Below, piece after piece: positions 47,416 through 60,930 of a stretch of DNA of 64,000 bases (its first letter is position 1; every line of letters begins with the position of its first letter). The stretch is from Apostichopus japonicus (taxonomy: Eukaryota > Echinodermata > Holothuroidea > Aspidochirotida > Stichopodidae). The notes under the pieces were generated by a model. It made no database searches and had not been told where the DNA came from. It saw only the letters and a program-made list of their open reading frames with translations. The stretch is from positions 30,623,001 to 30,687,000 of the forward strand of contig NC_092568.1 of NCBI RefSeq assembly GCF_037975245.1. Reading direction: 5' to 3'. The translations under genes were made by a program, and so were the position numbers.

Positions 47416-48715
47416 TGGGTATAAAGACTTGACTTAGTGCGATGTAACGAGTTCAGCTCTGATAGCAATAAAACAGTTTTCCATGAAATATTGATTTGCG
47501 ATGTATACAGTTGATTCCTCTCTTCTTCCTTTCACTTCTTGGATGGAAATATCATTTCAAATTCAGGTACAAAAACTCTGAAATAAACTGAAGGGGGGAA
47601 CAACAACCCCAATAAGCTATTACTCATTGCGACTATTAGGAACCGATTTTTTTTTTTTTTTTTTTACAGCTAAGCGTAAACTCCATTTGGTACAGTAGCG
47701 TAACTACAGGAAGATGGAGAAGAAAGGGTGATGGATGAGGAGAAATTGGCTTACTGATTTGAAAACAAATGCATAAAGGTACGAAGTTTAGCTTGTAATT
47801 CATCGTCGACAAAACTGTAGCCTTTCTTTCTAATTTCTTGCCCTGTATTCCTTCTATAACGCCCTATCGCTATCAAATTCCTGTTGCGTTGCTAAATTGT
47901 CGTCAGAAACTACAAATCTTCTGAAAGCCAATTTTATGCTTTCATATCTTCTCTTGGTAAACCTATCCCATTACATCCCATCCAATCGTATCGTAGCAAA
48001 GTAATGTTAGAGTATTTTACACTCCCTATATAACATGTCAACAACTGTTTTTGTATAGCCCCAAGGATGTAAGAAGATAAACATTTTTTAAAAAAAAAGA
48101 AAGAACTTACAGGGTTGATCAGTCACACCTGTGGAATAGCCATTTCAATATTTCTCAGATCTTCATTCTTTTTTGAAATATAATATTATAAGAAACAATT
48201 TTCAGCTGATAACTAATTAATAGGGAAGATCTTGTAATTGTATGCAAAATGTGTTAGTAACTGCTTACTTAGTCGATGGCGTTTACCGAAGCTCATGAAT
48301 GTTACTCAAAATATGATTATAACTGATCGAAGCACTATACCGGCACATTTTTTTGTTTTTTAAGGAACGAATTTTAATTATACAGTATAGATAATTCTGC
48401 CAGTCGATTCTAAACTTTTCGTTGCCTAAAGCCCCCTTTTTAAAATATTTTAAATTACTCGATCTATTTTGAAAATCGGTTTTTTTTTTTGGTTAAAGTC
48501 TTGACCTCTTCCCTCAGATATATAGATAAGAAGGTCAAGCTAATGAACCATATTGTTAAAGTATCCGAGTATTGATCCGTATCGAAAATGATTCTAAAAT
48601 CGATCAACCAAAAAAAGCTGCTTTGAAAGTATTCATCGGACGTTGAATATAAATAACTGACTTCATAGAAAGAAAGAGACGCAGAGAGAGATAACAAATA
48701 CATACGGACAAACTA
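47416..48715. other. Spacer, nothing recognised
   Basis: AT-rich with T runs near 47650 and 48480. No gene recognised. Confidence 0.4.
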
Positions 48716-48717
48716 CA

Positions 48718-49197
48718 CCGGGATGTGCCCACGCTGGGCGGCACTGGGCGGCCCCGCTCAGCACTAAAAATTATCGCCCAGCACTATCTTAAAAATCGTG
48801 AATCCCGCCCAGCACTATTTTCATCTAAATACCGACATTCCTAACAATATATTCAACATAAATTGGGCCTATAGCTATGACAAACTTAACAGACTAATAA
48901 CGCATCAGTTACGCATGCGAGAAACATTACTTACGGCTCTCAATCGGTTCCTTGTAAAATCTCTTTGAAACAAACTAATCACTTTTACCAGGTACCTAAT
49001 ATATTTCACACACAAAAAAAAAAAAAATGTAAATTGCTAACAAAACTAGTACTTGTGTATGTGCTTAAAAAGCTACACAAGTGCAAGCATTTGGCATCTG
49101 AGCACCTTCGAAAATCGCCCCTCCCCCCCCCTCAGACCCCTCCCCCAGGACGGCGATCAGTATATCCGGCACTCAGGAAATCCTGGGCACATCCCTG
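48718..49197. mobile_element. hAT-like MITE, 480 bp
   Basis: Inverted ends CCGGGATGTGCCCA and TGGGCACATCCCTG enclose the element. It shares the GGCATCTGAGCACCTTCGAAA-type block and C runs with the element family at 31561 and 33575. No clean target duplication was found. Confidence 0.65.
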
Positions 49198-51280
<2,083 letters not shown>

Positions 51281-51284
51281 ATAC

Positions 51285-51493
51285 CAGGGGCGGATCCAGC
51301 GAGGGACCGGAAGTCCGCCCCCCACCCCCCCCCCCGCCTGGCCCAGTTTCCTTTTTAGTGGACAAATATATTATGCACTGCCTTTTCGGTAGCAATTTCG
51401 GTAACAGCATAACGATATTCACCACCCCCCCCCCTCCCAAACAGACTCGTTCACCCATCCCTCCCCCTTTGAGAAATCCTTGATCTGTCAATG
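51285..51493. mobile_element. hAT5-like MITE fragment, diverged right end
   Basis: The left end CAGGGGCGGATCCAG matches the element at 32779. The right end AGAAATCCTTGATCTGTCAATG aligns with its AATCCTGGATCCGCCCCTG end with several changes. The flanks AATAC and GGTAC agree at three of five bases. Confidence 0.5.
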
Positions 51494-52570
51494 GGTACCA
51501 CCAGACTATACAGTCGAGTCGACGCATAATTTGAATCATATCACTTAAATAGAAACCAAACAGTAGTCAATAGTTTCCATAATCTTTACAAAAAAAATAT
51601 CCTATCATGGGAATGTTTGATGTAGTAACATACAATTTTAATGACGAAATGTCAACTTTTATGTAGCAATATACAAATCATTTTAATGGGCAAGTGTCTC
51701 TAAATGTCTCCTCTATAGGCCTATATATGATGATGATGATATACATGTAAAAAAAAAAAACGTCAAAATATCGCCCACGTAATATATTTACACGCTTTAT
51801 ATTTCAACGGATACGGATCTTATGTGACGTTTTTATGGACTTACGTAAAAAATAAAATAGATCTTCCTGTTGTACGCAACTGGTAATTATCATATATCCT
51901 ATCGTAGGTAATATATATTTGCAGTGGAAGTTCTGCACTTACTTTGCACATATAGGCTATTTATCACTGATTGTAGAACTTCTTATTACCAACAATTCCG
52001 AATGTATTTGACGGGTTTTTACGGAGCTGTGACATGTACGTAAAGGTTTGCGAAGACAAAAAATGAAAAGCCTCATTGTTCAACTTCGACCAAGCAATTA
52101 AAACAGTCTAAAGGTATTGTCATCTAATTTGCCGATGCATTTGCTGATGAATTACTGTAGCGATTAATCACCATGGCAACAAGTAGACCAGTTGAGGGTG
52201 CATTACCGCTGTTTTACTTTATAGCCTAGTGTTATTACTGAAAAGTACAACGCGGTGTTCGAGCAAAGGCTGCAAAAAACAACTGTTAGTACAAATTGAT
52301 ATCACACATCATAACCAAATCATGTACTTCCACCAACGAACTGTATACTGAAACTATTAGGTCACAGGGATCCCCGGATCGTACCTCAAAAGACGACATA
52401 TCGACTTTAATATTGTCAATCTGTTCGTTAATAATGCAAGTGATTGCAACAACATCTTCCTCTCAGGATTCAAGACGTAGCGGCCATCACGCGCGCGAAA
52501 ACGCAGATCCATCTATGCTGTGTTTATACAGCGGGAAATCAATTCCATTGTTGATTCCACTAGCGATCTA
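51494..52570. other. 3' region of GPB5 and spacer
   Basis: This lies downstream of the GPB5 stop on the minus strand and should hold its 3' UTR. I found no canonical poly(A) signal close to the stop. Confidence 0.35.
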
Positions 52571-52762
52571 TCAATGGATACCTAAGCAAAATGTGTTTTC
52601 TGGAGAACATTTCCGACAGACGCAGTTCCTTGCGTTAAGATATGTAAAAGTCCTATCAACTCCTTCATCGCAGTCGTCTAGTTCAATCGTAACTTCTACA
52701 GTGTCTCCATACGAACACATTTTATGCTGAGAATGCTTGAAAGGCGGTCTTAGAGCTGGTAC
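52571..52762 (-). CDS. GPB5: GPB5 coding exon 2
   Basis: It encodes VPALRPPFKHSQHKMCSYGD, TVEVTIELDDCDEGVDRTFT and YLNARNCVCRKCSPENTFCL then GIH and TGA. The CxCxxC cluster closes the cystine knot. The acceptor on the minus strand is TTTTTCATATCTATTAG. Confidence 0.93.
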   Translation of the reverse strand, partial: VPALRPPFKHSQHKMCSYGDTVEVTIELDDCDEGVDRTFTYLNARNCVCRKCSPENTFCLGIH

Positions 52763-53987
52763 CTAATAGATATGAAAAAGATAGCAGAAAAGAAAAGAAT
52801 GAAATCAAAGAGATCTAATTATTTACTCATAAGAATCTTCAACATATAAGACGGAAAATATTTTGAGAGGCTAGAATCATTCCTAGTCAGAGTCGGAGGG
52901 AGGGGGGGGGGGGGGAAGTGGGTGACAAACAAATAGTTGAGAACGACTTTTTCGAAATGCAAAATTGCATCTGTATATATGAAGTGCACATCACGGACCA
53001 TATCTGGGGTGGGGGTAGGTTGGAGGGAGGGGTTAGAGAAGTTTCAGTGTTGTTTTGCCACGCATCATGATTGTAGGAAAAATATCCACCCCCCTCCCCT
53101 CCCCGTCTTGGTGTCGTCGCTGTCCCATGGCCTTATACTTTTAATTTTGAGGGGAGAAAAAACAGGAATCAATTCGGGGTGTTAGCGTGAGGGGAGGAGG
53201 ATTTGAAGGGAAAGGTCCAACCCACATGAAAGATCTAAAGGGTTATACGTGCCAGGTGTCAATTAAAAATCATAGCTTAATGGTGGTTACTTTGTATATA
53301 CTAAATATAAATAATATACTACAATTAATTATAATATAGTTAAATAAGTCAATTCTCGTTTCAAATAATGAAAAAAAACAAGAGACATTTTGAATATTTA
53401 CCCTCTTTTTTCTTGAGGTGATTTATATTAATATCAAGTACTGGTATCAAAGTTTTGAATATTAAAAAACTGAAGGTTTCATTCCTCATTAACAAGTTCA
53501 TGTTTTGGTACTAAAATCATTAACAGTTCACAGATGATATTAGTACTTGTTCGAATTTTTCACCTCGAGCAATGACTTGCAACTATTAAAATGATGAAAA
53601 TTTAACAGTATATACAATAAAATTTGTTTGAAGTAAAATTTGAAGAAAGACCTACATTCATAATTATTACACAATTTTTTACACAATGTGATAAAAAAAA
53701 TGCCCATAAGAGTCTTAAACGTGGATTTCAAAAAAAAAAATAGAAATGGCCAAATTTGTTCTAATCTGATGGCTTACCTGAAATGTGTCGCAAAGGCCAT
53801 AACAAGCATCTACCAGAAGAGGTTGAGGTCTGCAACCTGTTTTTTCAGCCTGGTAGGCTGTATATTCACGAACCATGCATCGTAGTGGTACACTCCCTCG
53901 AGGGGCTGGGTTTGCTGAAGTACTCCTTATAGCAACAAAGGTGAATACGACAAGCAAGAATACTAATATCTTCGAAGTCTGTTCCAT
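52571..53987 (-). CDS. GPB5: Glycoprotein hormone beta-5 (thyrostimulin beta subunit), two coding exons
   Basis: GPB5 is a secreted cystine-knot subunit that, in other animals, can pair with GPA2 and signal through an LGR-type receptor. Coding exons on the minus strand are 53987-53778 (70 codons) and 52762-52571 (63 codons plus TGA); the intron is GT-AG, phase 0, and the product is 133 residues (human 130). A signal peptide covers about residues 1-25. The human-like blocks are CMVREYT (human CAVREFT), TGCRPQPLLVDACYGLCDTF (PGCRGLRITTDACWGRCETW) and VALRPP-type VPALRPPFKHSQHKMC (PILEPPYIEAHHRVC). GVDRTFTYLNARNCVCRKC matches GVDPFYTYPVAIRCDCGAC. Ten cysteines (37, 52, 62, 66, 86, 101, 117, 119, 122, 129) equal the GPB5 set, without the seat-belt pair of LH/FSH beta. 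No N-X-S/T sequon occurs. No GPA2 gene was seen nearby. Confidence 0.93.
52763..53777 (-). other. GPB5 intron (1015 bp)
   Basis: It is AT-rich with G-rich stretches near 52900 and 53010. The phase-0 position after the fourth cysteine corresponds to the intron that splits GPB5 and other beta-subunit genes in vertebrates. Confidence 0.8.
53778..53987 (-). CDS. GPB5: GPB5 coding exon 1
   Basis: It encodes the signal peptide MEQTSKILVFLLVVFTFVAI and the first four cysteines, ending CDTFQ before donor GTAAGC. Eleven bases before the ATG, TTCTGATTGCTCTGCAG looks like a splice acceptor, so a non-coding first exon upstream is likely, as in vertebrate GPB5. Confidence 0.93.
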
Positions 53988-54132
53988 TTTCCGTTTCTGC
54001 AGAGCAATCAGAAATTAGCGAAATAAAATCACTGAATATTGGTTTGTTTTGTTTTGATTCTAATAGGCTATGAACGCATGAAGCAGTTCGGTATTTCCAC
54101 AGTCACCTGTTACACCTGATATGCATTAGCCT

Positions 54133-54139
54133 ATTATAT
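54133..54139 (-). promoter_or_regulatory. Possible TATA box of GPB5
   Basis: On the minus strand this reads TATATAA, about 150 bases before the start codon. In AT-rich DNA such a match is weak evidence, and a non-coding first exon would change the promoter position. Confidence 0.25.
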
Positions 54140-55545
54140 AGAGTTCCGTGAATGATCGCTTTCTAGTTTATGGCCTATATACCGCTAGTTACAACGCCGT
54201 AAATTTAACGATGTGTATATAACAATTATTATTATATATATATATGTGTGTGTGTATCACCTTTCTATATCTCTTCGTCTTCATTTGCTTAGCGTGAGTT
54301 TACCAGTCGGAATGTCAATCAGATCATTCTATAAATATTTATATTTTAGTCTGAGTGTCAATTCCTCGTCTCACGACTGTGGCGTGATTTCTGAAGATCG
54401 TATGTTTCAAGCAGAAGGTGGTGCTATATTTATTATTTATTTATTTAAGGTCAAATGTCTGTGACTTCCTATGAATATTCAGTAATGTCAATCGTTTCAT
54501 ATATAAACCTGTGTTTGCAAAAGCAAAATAGTGTATGATCCATTTCAAGTTCTGATGACATCATGGTGTTGATATGTTAACATCAGCTAAAATCACGCTG
54601 CAGTTTTACAGAATACCAACTAACCCCCCCCCCCTCTATCTCCCTCTCCCCTTCCCCATGCCCCTCACAAGGGAAGAAAGGTTAACGAAAAAGCTAAATC
54701 TTTCAAAACATCGGATCCCCCATAATATCACCAATAAATTCATGAACAACAAGAATGATCCATTTAATAATTTCAAGGTTGAGATGCCAATCTCAAATTA
54801 AGTAGGTTAAACAATTGTTTCCATCATATGCAAGTTGCTATGCTTTCTTAAAGTACAAGGCAATTCCCAGCACGTGGTGCCTAAAATAAATCAACTCTGT
54901 ATACAAACTAGGTCGCAAAACTGTTTTTGTGTTTTCATATGTTTTTTTTTTTACTAGTTAGATAGTGCATTATGATATTCCGTCTGCTCCTTAGTTAAGT
55001 GTACTTATTTATAAGTATATACGTATATATATATATATATATAAATAAAGATAGAAGATAATGTGACAATCTTTTCTAAGTAACGATTCATTATTGATTT
55101 TTGATAGGTCACAAACAAAAGTCTATTTATTACATTTAATGACAAAATTCTGTACGAAATATATGCATTGCTTGTTAACAACGTCGTAGACTATCTATAT
55201 TACATGTAGTACTGTATTACAAATTATCATCCTAGTCAAAGATAACGATTAATCAAGCTTTGTAAACAATTTGTTTAGTTTACGATAAAACAATACCCGG
55301 AGACGGATTTCCATTATGATGAATCATCATAATTATCTTGCGTGGTGCATATAGGTTACAGAACACGACATGCACTGTGTTACAATTTGTTATCGATTAT
55401 ATGTAATATGTCTTAAAATGTAAAAGTACAAATATGTATATGATATGGACTAATTAAGTAGAATACAAAAACAGCAGCAAGGTAGATGCACCATTTCGTA
55501 TCTTCAGAAATAGAAGGATTTTATTTATTTTTTATTTATTATTTA

Positions 55546-55547
55546 TT

Positions 55548-55578
<31 letters not shown>

Positions 55579-55622
55579 ATATATACATATTTATATTTAT
55601 ATTTATTTATATATGTGTATAT

Positions 55623-55678
<56 letters not shown>

Positions 55679-55682
55679 TTAT
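55546..55682. repeat. TATAT/TTTA-rich simple repeat
   Basis: An impure TA repeat with ATTTAT interruptions, about 137 bases. Confidence 0.85.
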
Positions 55683-56858
55683 TTTTTGTGTGGGTCATAT
55701 TTTTGTCACACTATATCGTATATCGCCAACTTTGAAAATTGCCTTTGAACGGTACCCCATTGAGAAATCAAAATGCAAAACATTTGTGTCTATAATGAGA
55801 TTCATATTTTAGATTACCTCAACTTTTACCCGCAGTTACTGTTTCCCGGGGGAAAATTCCGTGATTCTGCAATTGTGTCGCTTTAATGGAAACCTTTTAT
55901 AAAAATACTTACAGAATAAAGAAGAGACTGTTCTTCTGAATCGCTCAAACTTGATCAATCCCGAAATCTCTTAAAATTATGCAGCTTTAGCTGTTATGCT
56001 GATCAGCTTGTTAGATAAGCTGACCCGATAATAATTCGTGCCGATCTTTTTATATGTCCTCATCTTTACCCCTGAGTAGGCTCATTGAAATACTTCAGTT
56101 GTGCTAAATTCGTTCTCTCTCTCTCCTCCCTTGTTTGGAGGGGGCGGGGGGGGGGCGGAGAGAGAGATTTTGTTTATCTTTGAAAAGCTATGCCTATTCC
56201 AGTTGTCTGTATATCAATTTGCCAGTCGACCTTGTTTCTAAAAGGAGAGTTTACAAAGCGCCAACTGCATAAAGCTTATTTCGTTGCCTAGTTCATTGCA
56301 TAAGTATTAAGGTGTATAACAGTTATAACCATGATTTTACAATATAAAATATAAACGTAAAGAAATTGTAGTAAGTAAGGTATTGTTGCTTCTAATTTGT
56401 GATTTGGGAGAATGCTTATTTATATATAGGTCAAGAAATACAGACTTTTAAAAACGATGGATATACTATTTTAAATATTCGTGAATATAGCTCAGAACAG
56501 GATCATTATGAAGTTATGACGTCACTCAATCGATGACGAAAGGTAACGGTATACTATAGATAGCAGTTAACGAAAAGCATTGAAAGGTGCGCATGCGTTT
56601 GAGGTATTTGTGACGTCGTACAATTATCAAGTAGCTCCACGTGATGAAGGTCATATCCCTAATTTATCTTAAACTTGGGCAAACTTGAAAAAGGCAGTAA
56701 ATTTGGATTTTGGTTTTGATAAGCAACACTAAATTTCATAAAAAAAATAAGAAATTATAGTATCCTATATATGTATGTAACATGATGTAAAGGTTGCATG
56801 AATTTGTCGTTACAGCAACCACTTGCAGTATATACAAATCTTTGAGGTTATACTTTTC

Positions 56859-56861
<3 letters not shown>

Positions 56862-56916
<55 letters not shown>
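56862..56916. repeat. (TA)n microsatellite
   Basis: About 55 bases of uninterrupted TA repeat. Confidence 0.95.
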
Positions 56917-56918
<2 letters not shown>

Positions 56919-57365
56919 CGCAAGTTCCTTTCTGTATTTCTTCAGACACTGTATAAATATGTGCAACTCACCGAAGGTACAATAGGTAATTAAACTCATG
57001 AAATATTTAAAGAAAAAGCGTTAATCCACGTTATCGATTTAGTGATGTGATACTATGTTAATCTGTTTGCCGAGGGGCTATCTAGAGGAACATACAGGCA
57101 AGATCAATGGGTCGTATCATCTCATGGATACATACAGGCAGATTTCGACATACGAGTATTTCGCAACTTCTACACATTACACTGCAATTCTCTCTGCGCG
57201 TGAATGATGAACCAAAGTCATTTGGGTTTCATACTTAGGCCTATACAAATCCGAAAGATTCCCGTTTGTCCCAATTACTACAAAATTGTTAGAAGAGTAT
57301 AGTTGAAATCCACTATTTTACTCCTTCTTTAGAAACAATCTTCTCAACAATATGAATTTTTTCAT

Positions 57366-57397
57366 CATATATATATAAATATCTGTATATATAAATA

Positions 57398-57442
<45 letters not shown>
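57366..57442. repeat. (TA)n microsatellite, impure start
   Basis: TA repeats with two AATATCTG interruptions at the left and a pure run on the right. Confidence 0.9.
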
Positions 57443-57449
<7 letters not shown>

Positions 57450-59380
57450 CCCAGTTATACTACGAAATAACCTTCTACATCGTTGTTAATGTTAATTGAT
57501 ATGTTTTCTTTATTTTCTTTTCTCTGCCTCTTTCAGTCCCTCAAGAAATATCCGTCCAATATTATATTAAACTGTCGTATCGTATAATGCATACTTCAAT
57601 ATTGAAATAATGAAAATTTCAACTCACTTGTTTTCTATTGGCTCCTTTGAGTTTCTTCCCAATCTTCAAAATATTTTCTGTTCGTTTCTTACAGATGCAC
57701 ACACAAATCCTTGTTTTGTTATTACAATGGAATTTTCAATCTATATTTATTTCTAAAAGCACCTCCAGATCATTTGTGTTATATTTTAATGCACTTGAAT
57801 GGCGGCGATATGAACGTTTATCTCTCGAGGTAGCTGGCGATCGTTATGTTCAGTTGTGGTTCTCTTTCATTGATATTCTAAAAAAAAAATCCTTATCTCA
57901 CTCGCTGCAATAGTCCACGGGATTGTAAGCTTCGTATGACGTCATAGAGCATGTTTGCTCTTAGTAAACGTCTGGAAGGATGTGGGCGAAATAGTTTGTA
58001 GTCATTCTCTTTCAAGTTTCTTCACTGCGACATTTGATATACCGTATTTATCCCTGTAGTAAATTCTCAAAACGCGCCATATCATGGATCTTCCGGTAGA
58101 ATTTCGAAGAAACACTTCTTCCGGTTTCTGAAAATGACGCATAGAGGAAATCAGATAAAGTAATACTTTCTTCTTTACTTTCTAAATCACCCTCAAATAT
58201 ATCAACTTTTTCCCCCTCCATTGTTTGATCTTAAGGATACTTCAAAACTACCCTCTTGAGTATTCTAGAAGTGCTAATATCCGTTAATTCGGTTCATCTA
58301 ATCTTAGGCTTCTATCAGCAAATCCAGACTTCGGGTGAGTCGTTTGATTTATCGCCCAATCTATATAAGCACATGCAATGGAACATGTATATGGCTTAGA
58401 ACTTGAATTGGACATTAATCAATTGATATGGTCGTTATCCTTACGTAAGTAAAGACTGTAATGTGTTCCACTTTGACCTGTTTCTTGTGCAACGTATATG
58501 CAAATCCATGTCTCATTCCCTGAAGCACTGGATGACAAAGCAAAAACTTAAGTATATAGCAAAGTGGAAAACGTCTTACCCTTCCTTTACGAGAACGGTA
58601 ATATGCAAGTAAAAAAGGTTTTGTACATGGGATTAGTGCCGTAGCTATAGGGTTACAGGGGCCCCTTCGGCCCAGGTTCAAGAGTAAGACCTGGGCCCCC
58701 TTCACCCCTTTTACTTAATCTAAACTGTGTTAAAGTCATAAATATTACACAAGAGAAAAGGCATTTAAATAGATCTGATATTTGCCTGCAGTTTTTTTAT
58801 TTTTCAACTAGAAAGAGAAAACAGTTGTTCGTGAAGTAAAACAACATATAAGGCATGTTGGTACTCATTACTTATTCATGAACAAGTATGACTGGCAGAT
58901 TTGATCAGTTGGTTCAAACTCATGGACCTAACCCCTTGTGACCCCCTGGACATCGGGGTCCCTGGTTCAGTGAACCACCTGATGCGCCTATTGCTGTATA
59001 TACGCTTCAGGGTAGAATCTCTTAACAATTTCTATCGGTCGTTTCTTTTAAATGTGCTGCTTCCATTAAAAACCTGCACTTCAATTACTCTTTAAGGTGT
59101 GCCTTTTCTTACAAATTAATGTTCTTAAAATATGGGCCTTATCAACATTTACACTGAGATGTGCTTAATTCGACCTTAGGGGGTCATCATAGAAACAGGT
59201 TGGCATGCAGATGATGATATTGGTCTATGATATATGCAGATCGGAACTTTGCTGGTGTCAATTTGCAATTAGCACACGAAGGATATACTATCTGGACTCT
59301 GGACTATTCCCCGTTAAAGATGTAAACGTTAGCTGATCATATGTAATATGTATAAAAGCCAATCCAATCCAGGGTAGAGG

Positions 59381-59387
<7 letters not shown>

Positions 59388-59430
<43 letters not shown>
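59388..59430. repeat. (TA)n microsatellite
   Basis: About 43 bases of TA repeat. Confidence 0.95.
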
Positions 59431-59431
<1 letters not shown>

Positions 59432-59717
59432 TGTGCTACTGCCCTACCCCTATCCCCTACCCCGCCCTTACAAATGGGAGGCACAACGGCCTGAAAGCAA
59501 TGTGCAGGGGACAGGGGAAAACACAGATTCAAGAGATTTTAAAGACGAAAAAAATATAAAATAGTTGGTGAATTACATAATCTTGAATTGCTTGAAGAAG
59601 GTGATTCGTGGCGGTATGAATATGAGTATTATGCACATAGGATGATGGGTTGTGACGGGAACAAAATATATTACTGGTTAGGCTAAGGAATGTTCTTTAC
59701 TTCTGAACGTTAGGCTA

Positions 59718-59976
59718 CACACGGAGTGTTAGATTAGTGGTTAACGCTGGTGCCTTTCAATCATAAGGTCCCGAGTTCGAGTCACGCCAAGATTAATGTA
59801 TGTCGTCCAGTTACAGAGTTGTTGACAATTGACAATTCATAATCATGGACGTTAAATATGAATCTGAAAAAGAGACTGACTTCGGTCGGTTTGCGGCTTT
59901 GATAAGCCAATGAGGCTTCTTCGCGAGTTCCTGCTTGCAGGAGGGTCTAAAATACATACATACATGCAATACATAC
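59718..59976 (+). repeat. tRNA-derived SINE
   Basis: The head has a Pol III A box (TTAGTGGTTAACGC, 59734-59748) and B box (GAGTTCGAGTC, about 59773-59783) at tRNA-like spacing. A unique body follows (AAGCCAATGAGGCTTCTTCG and GAGTTCCTGCTTGCAGG) and a (TACA)n tail ends it. Head, body and simple tail are the SINE architecture. No cloverleaf forms cleanly, so it is not a tRNA gene. Confidence 0.7.
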
Positions 59977-60511
59977 ATTTCTACTTTTTGGACATTATAA
60001 AACAGAAGAGTTTATGTCAAACTTTTTCCTTAAAACTCAATTTCATTGACAGAAGATTCGACATTAGGACAGAAATTATGGGAAACAATGGATCCTGAGA
60101 AAAGACAAAATTTGAAGTTGCAAAGTGGCTGAAATAATAGATCGATTGCAACGAACGAGCACGGGTTATATTGCAAGTGTTTTCCAGACTATACAACTGC
60201 AGATCAACGGAGTGTACAACTATTGATATAGAGACCAGAAGAGTCTATCAAATATATTTATGTCAATACACGAACTTCATATCTACAATCCAATCATTGA
60301 TGACAGTTTGATAAAGGACATTTGATGAGAAAATATGCGATTCTCCCCAAGGTTATCATGATTTGAAAATAAATTAACACATTCATCAATCCAACAGTCC
60401 CTCGTCGTTTGACATTCGATTTCTCAAAGTTTTTTTTTTGTTTTGTTTTTAACTTGTGACTTTATTTAACAGCCTAGTGTTATAATACAGTTAAGAAAAA
60501 CATATATATAT

Positions 60512-60536
60512 ATAGAGAGAGAGAGAGGGAGAGAGT
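60512..60536. repeat. GA-rich simple repeat
   Basis: A (TA)n then (GA)n run of about 35 bases in all. Confidence 0.8.
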
Positions 60537-60621
60537 TGGTTAGCGCATCATGTTTGATCTCTAAAGTAAGGCAAATATGTCACCATGACCGCCCGATGGC
60601 ACACAGAGAACACAGTTGCTA

Positions 60622-60722
60622 CTTCAAATTTTAAAGTTTTGTACCACAGTAAAAACTGGATTGTGCTATAAATCGGTAGCATGTGCTAATAGGTTTTTAC
60701 TGTGGTACAAAACTTTAAGATT
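60622..60722. mobile_element. Small inverted-repeat (hairpin) element
   Basis: AAAGTTTTGTACCACAGTAA (from about 60631) is repeated inverted as TTACTGTGGTACAAAACTTT (ending near 60717), with about 35 bases between. It would form a strong hairpin and is likely a small MITE. Confidence 0.6.
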
Positions 60723-60860
60723 TACAGTAGTTACTGTAATCTCTGTGCATGTGAATCGGCTGCCAAGACAGAACTAGTGTTGTTCGATACAGGTGACAAA
60801 CGCCTGCAGTGAAATTGCGACCTTCCTTACCGGTTTCGAACCTCTGGGTATACAATTAGC

Positions 60861-60930
60861 GTCCATGGCCAATTGGTTAGGGTGCCCGCATTTAAAGCGG
60901 GAGGCCCGGGTTCGAATCCCGGTGGAGACA
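60861..60930 (+). pseudogene. tRNA-like sequence, probably pseudogene or SINE head
   Basis: The D arm (TGGCCAATTGGTTAGG), anticodon stem CCCGC/GCGGG and T arm CCGGGTTCGAATCCCGG are well formed with both Pol III boxes. The acceptor arms GTCCATG and TGGAGAC pair at only three Watson-Crick positions. The loop ATTTAAA would give anticodon TTA, which reads the UAA stop. A shared 3' half occurs at 26333-26365. It is most likely a relic. Confidence 0.55.

Larger units (their letters stand above)
54140..59714. other. Spacer with AT microsatellites
   Basis: TA-rich simple repeats lie at 54228-54246, 55022-55043, 55546-55682, 56862-56916, 57366-57442 and 59388-59430. A fragment AGTGCCGTAGCTATAG near 58635 recalls the hAT-like left ends. 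No exon or RNA gene was recognised. Confidence 0.4.

Noticed and set aside
52296-52730. A 144-residue plus-strand open frame
   Set aside because: It is the shadow of GPB5 exon 2 on the opposite strand, which has clear homology and splice sites.
54133-54139. A firm promoter assignment for GPB5
   Set aside because: TATATAA is common in this AT-rich DNA, and a likely non-coding first exon would place the promoter elsewhere.
59718-59790. A functional tRNA gene at the SINE head
   Set aside because: A and B boxes are present but the acceptor and anticodon stems do not pair well, and a SINE body and tail follow.
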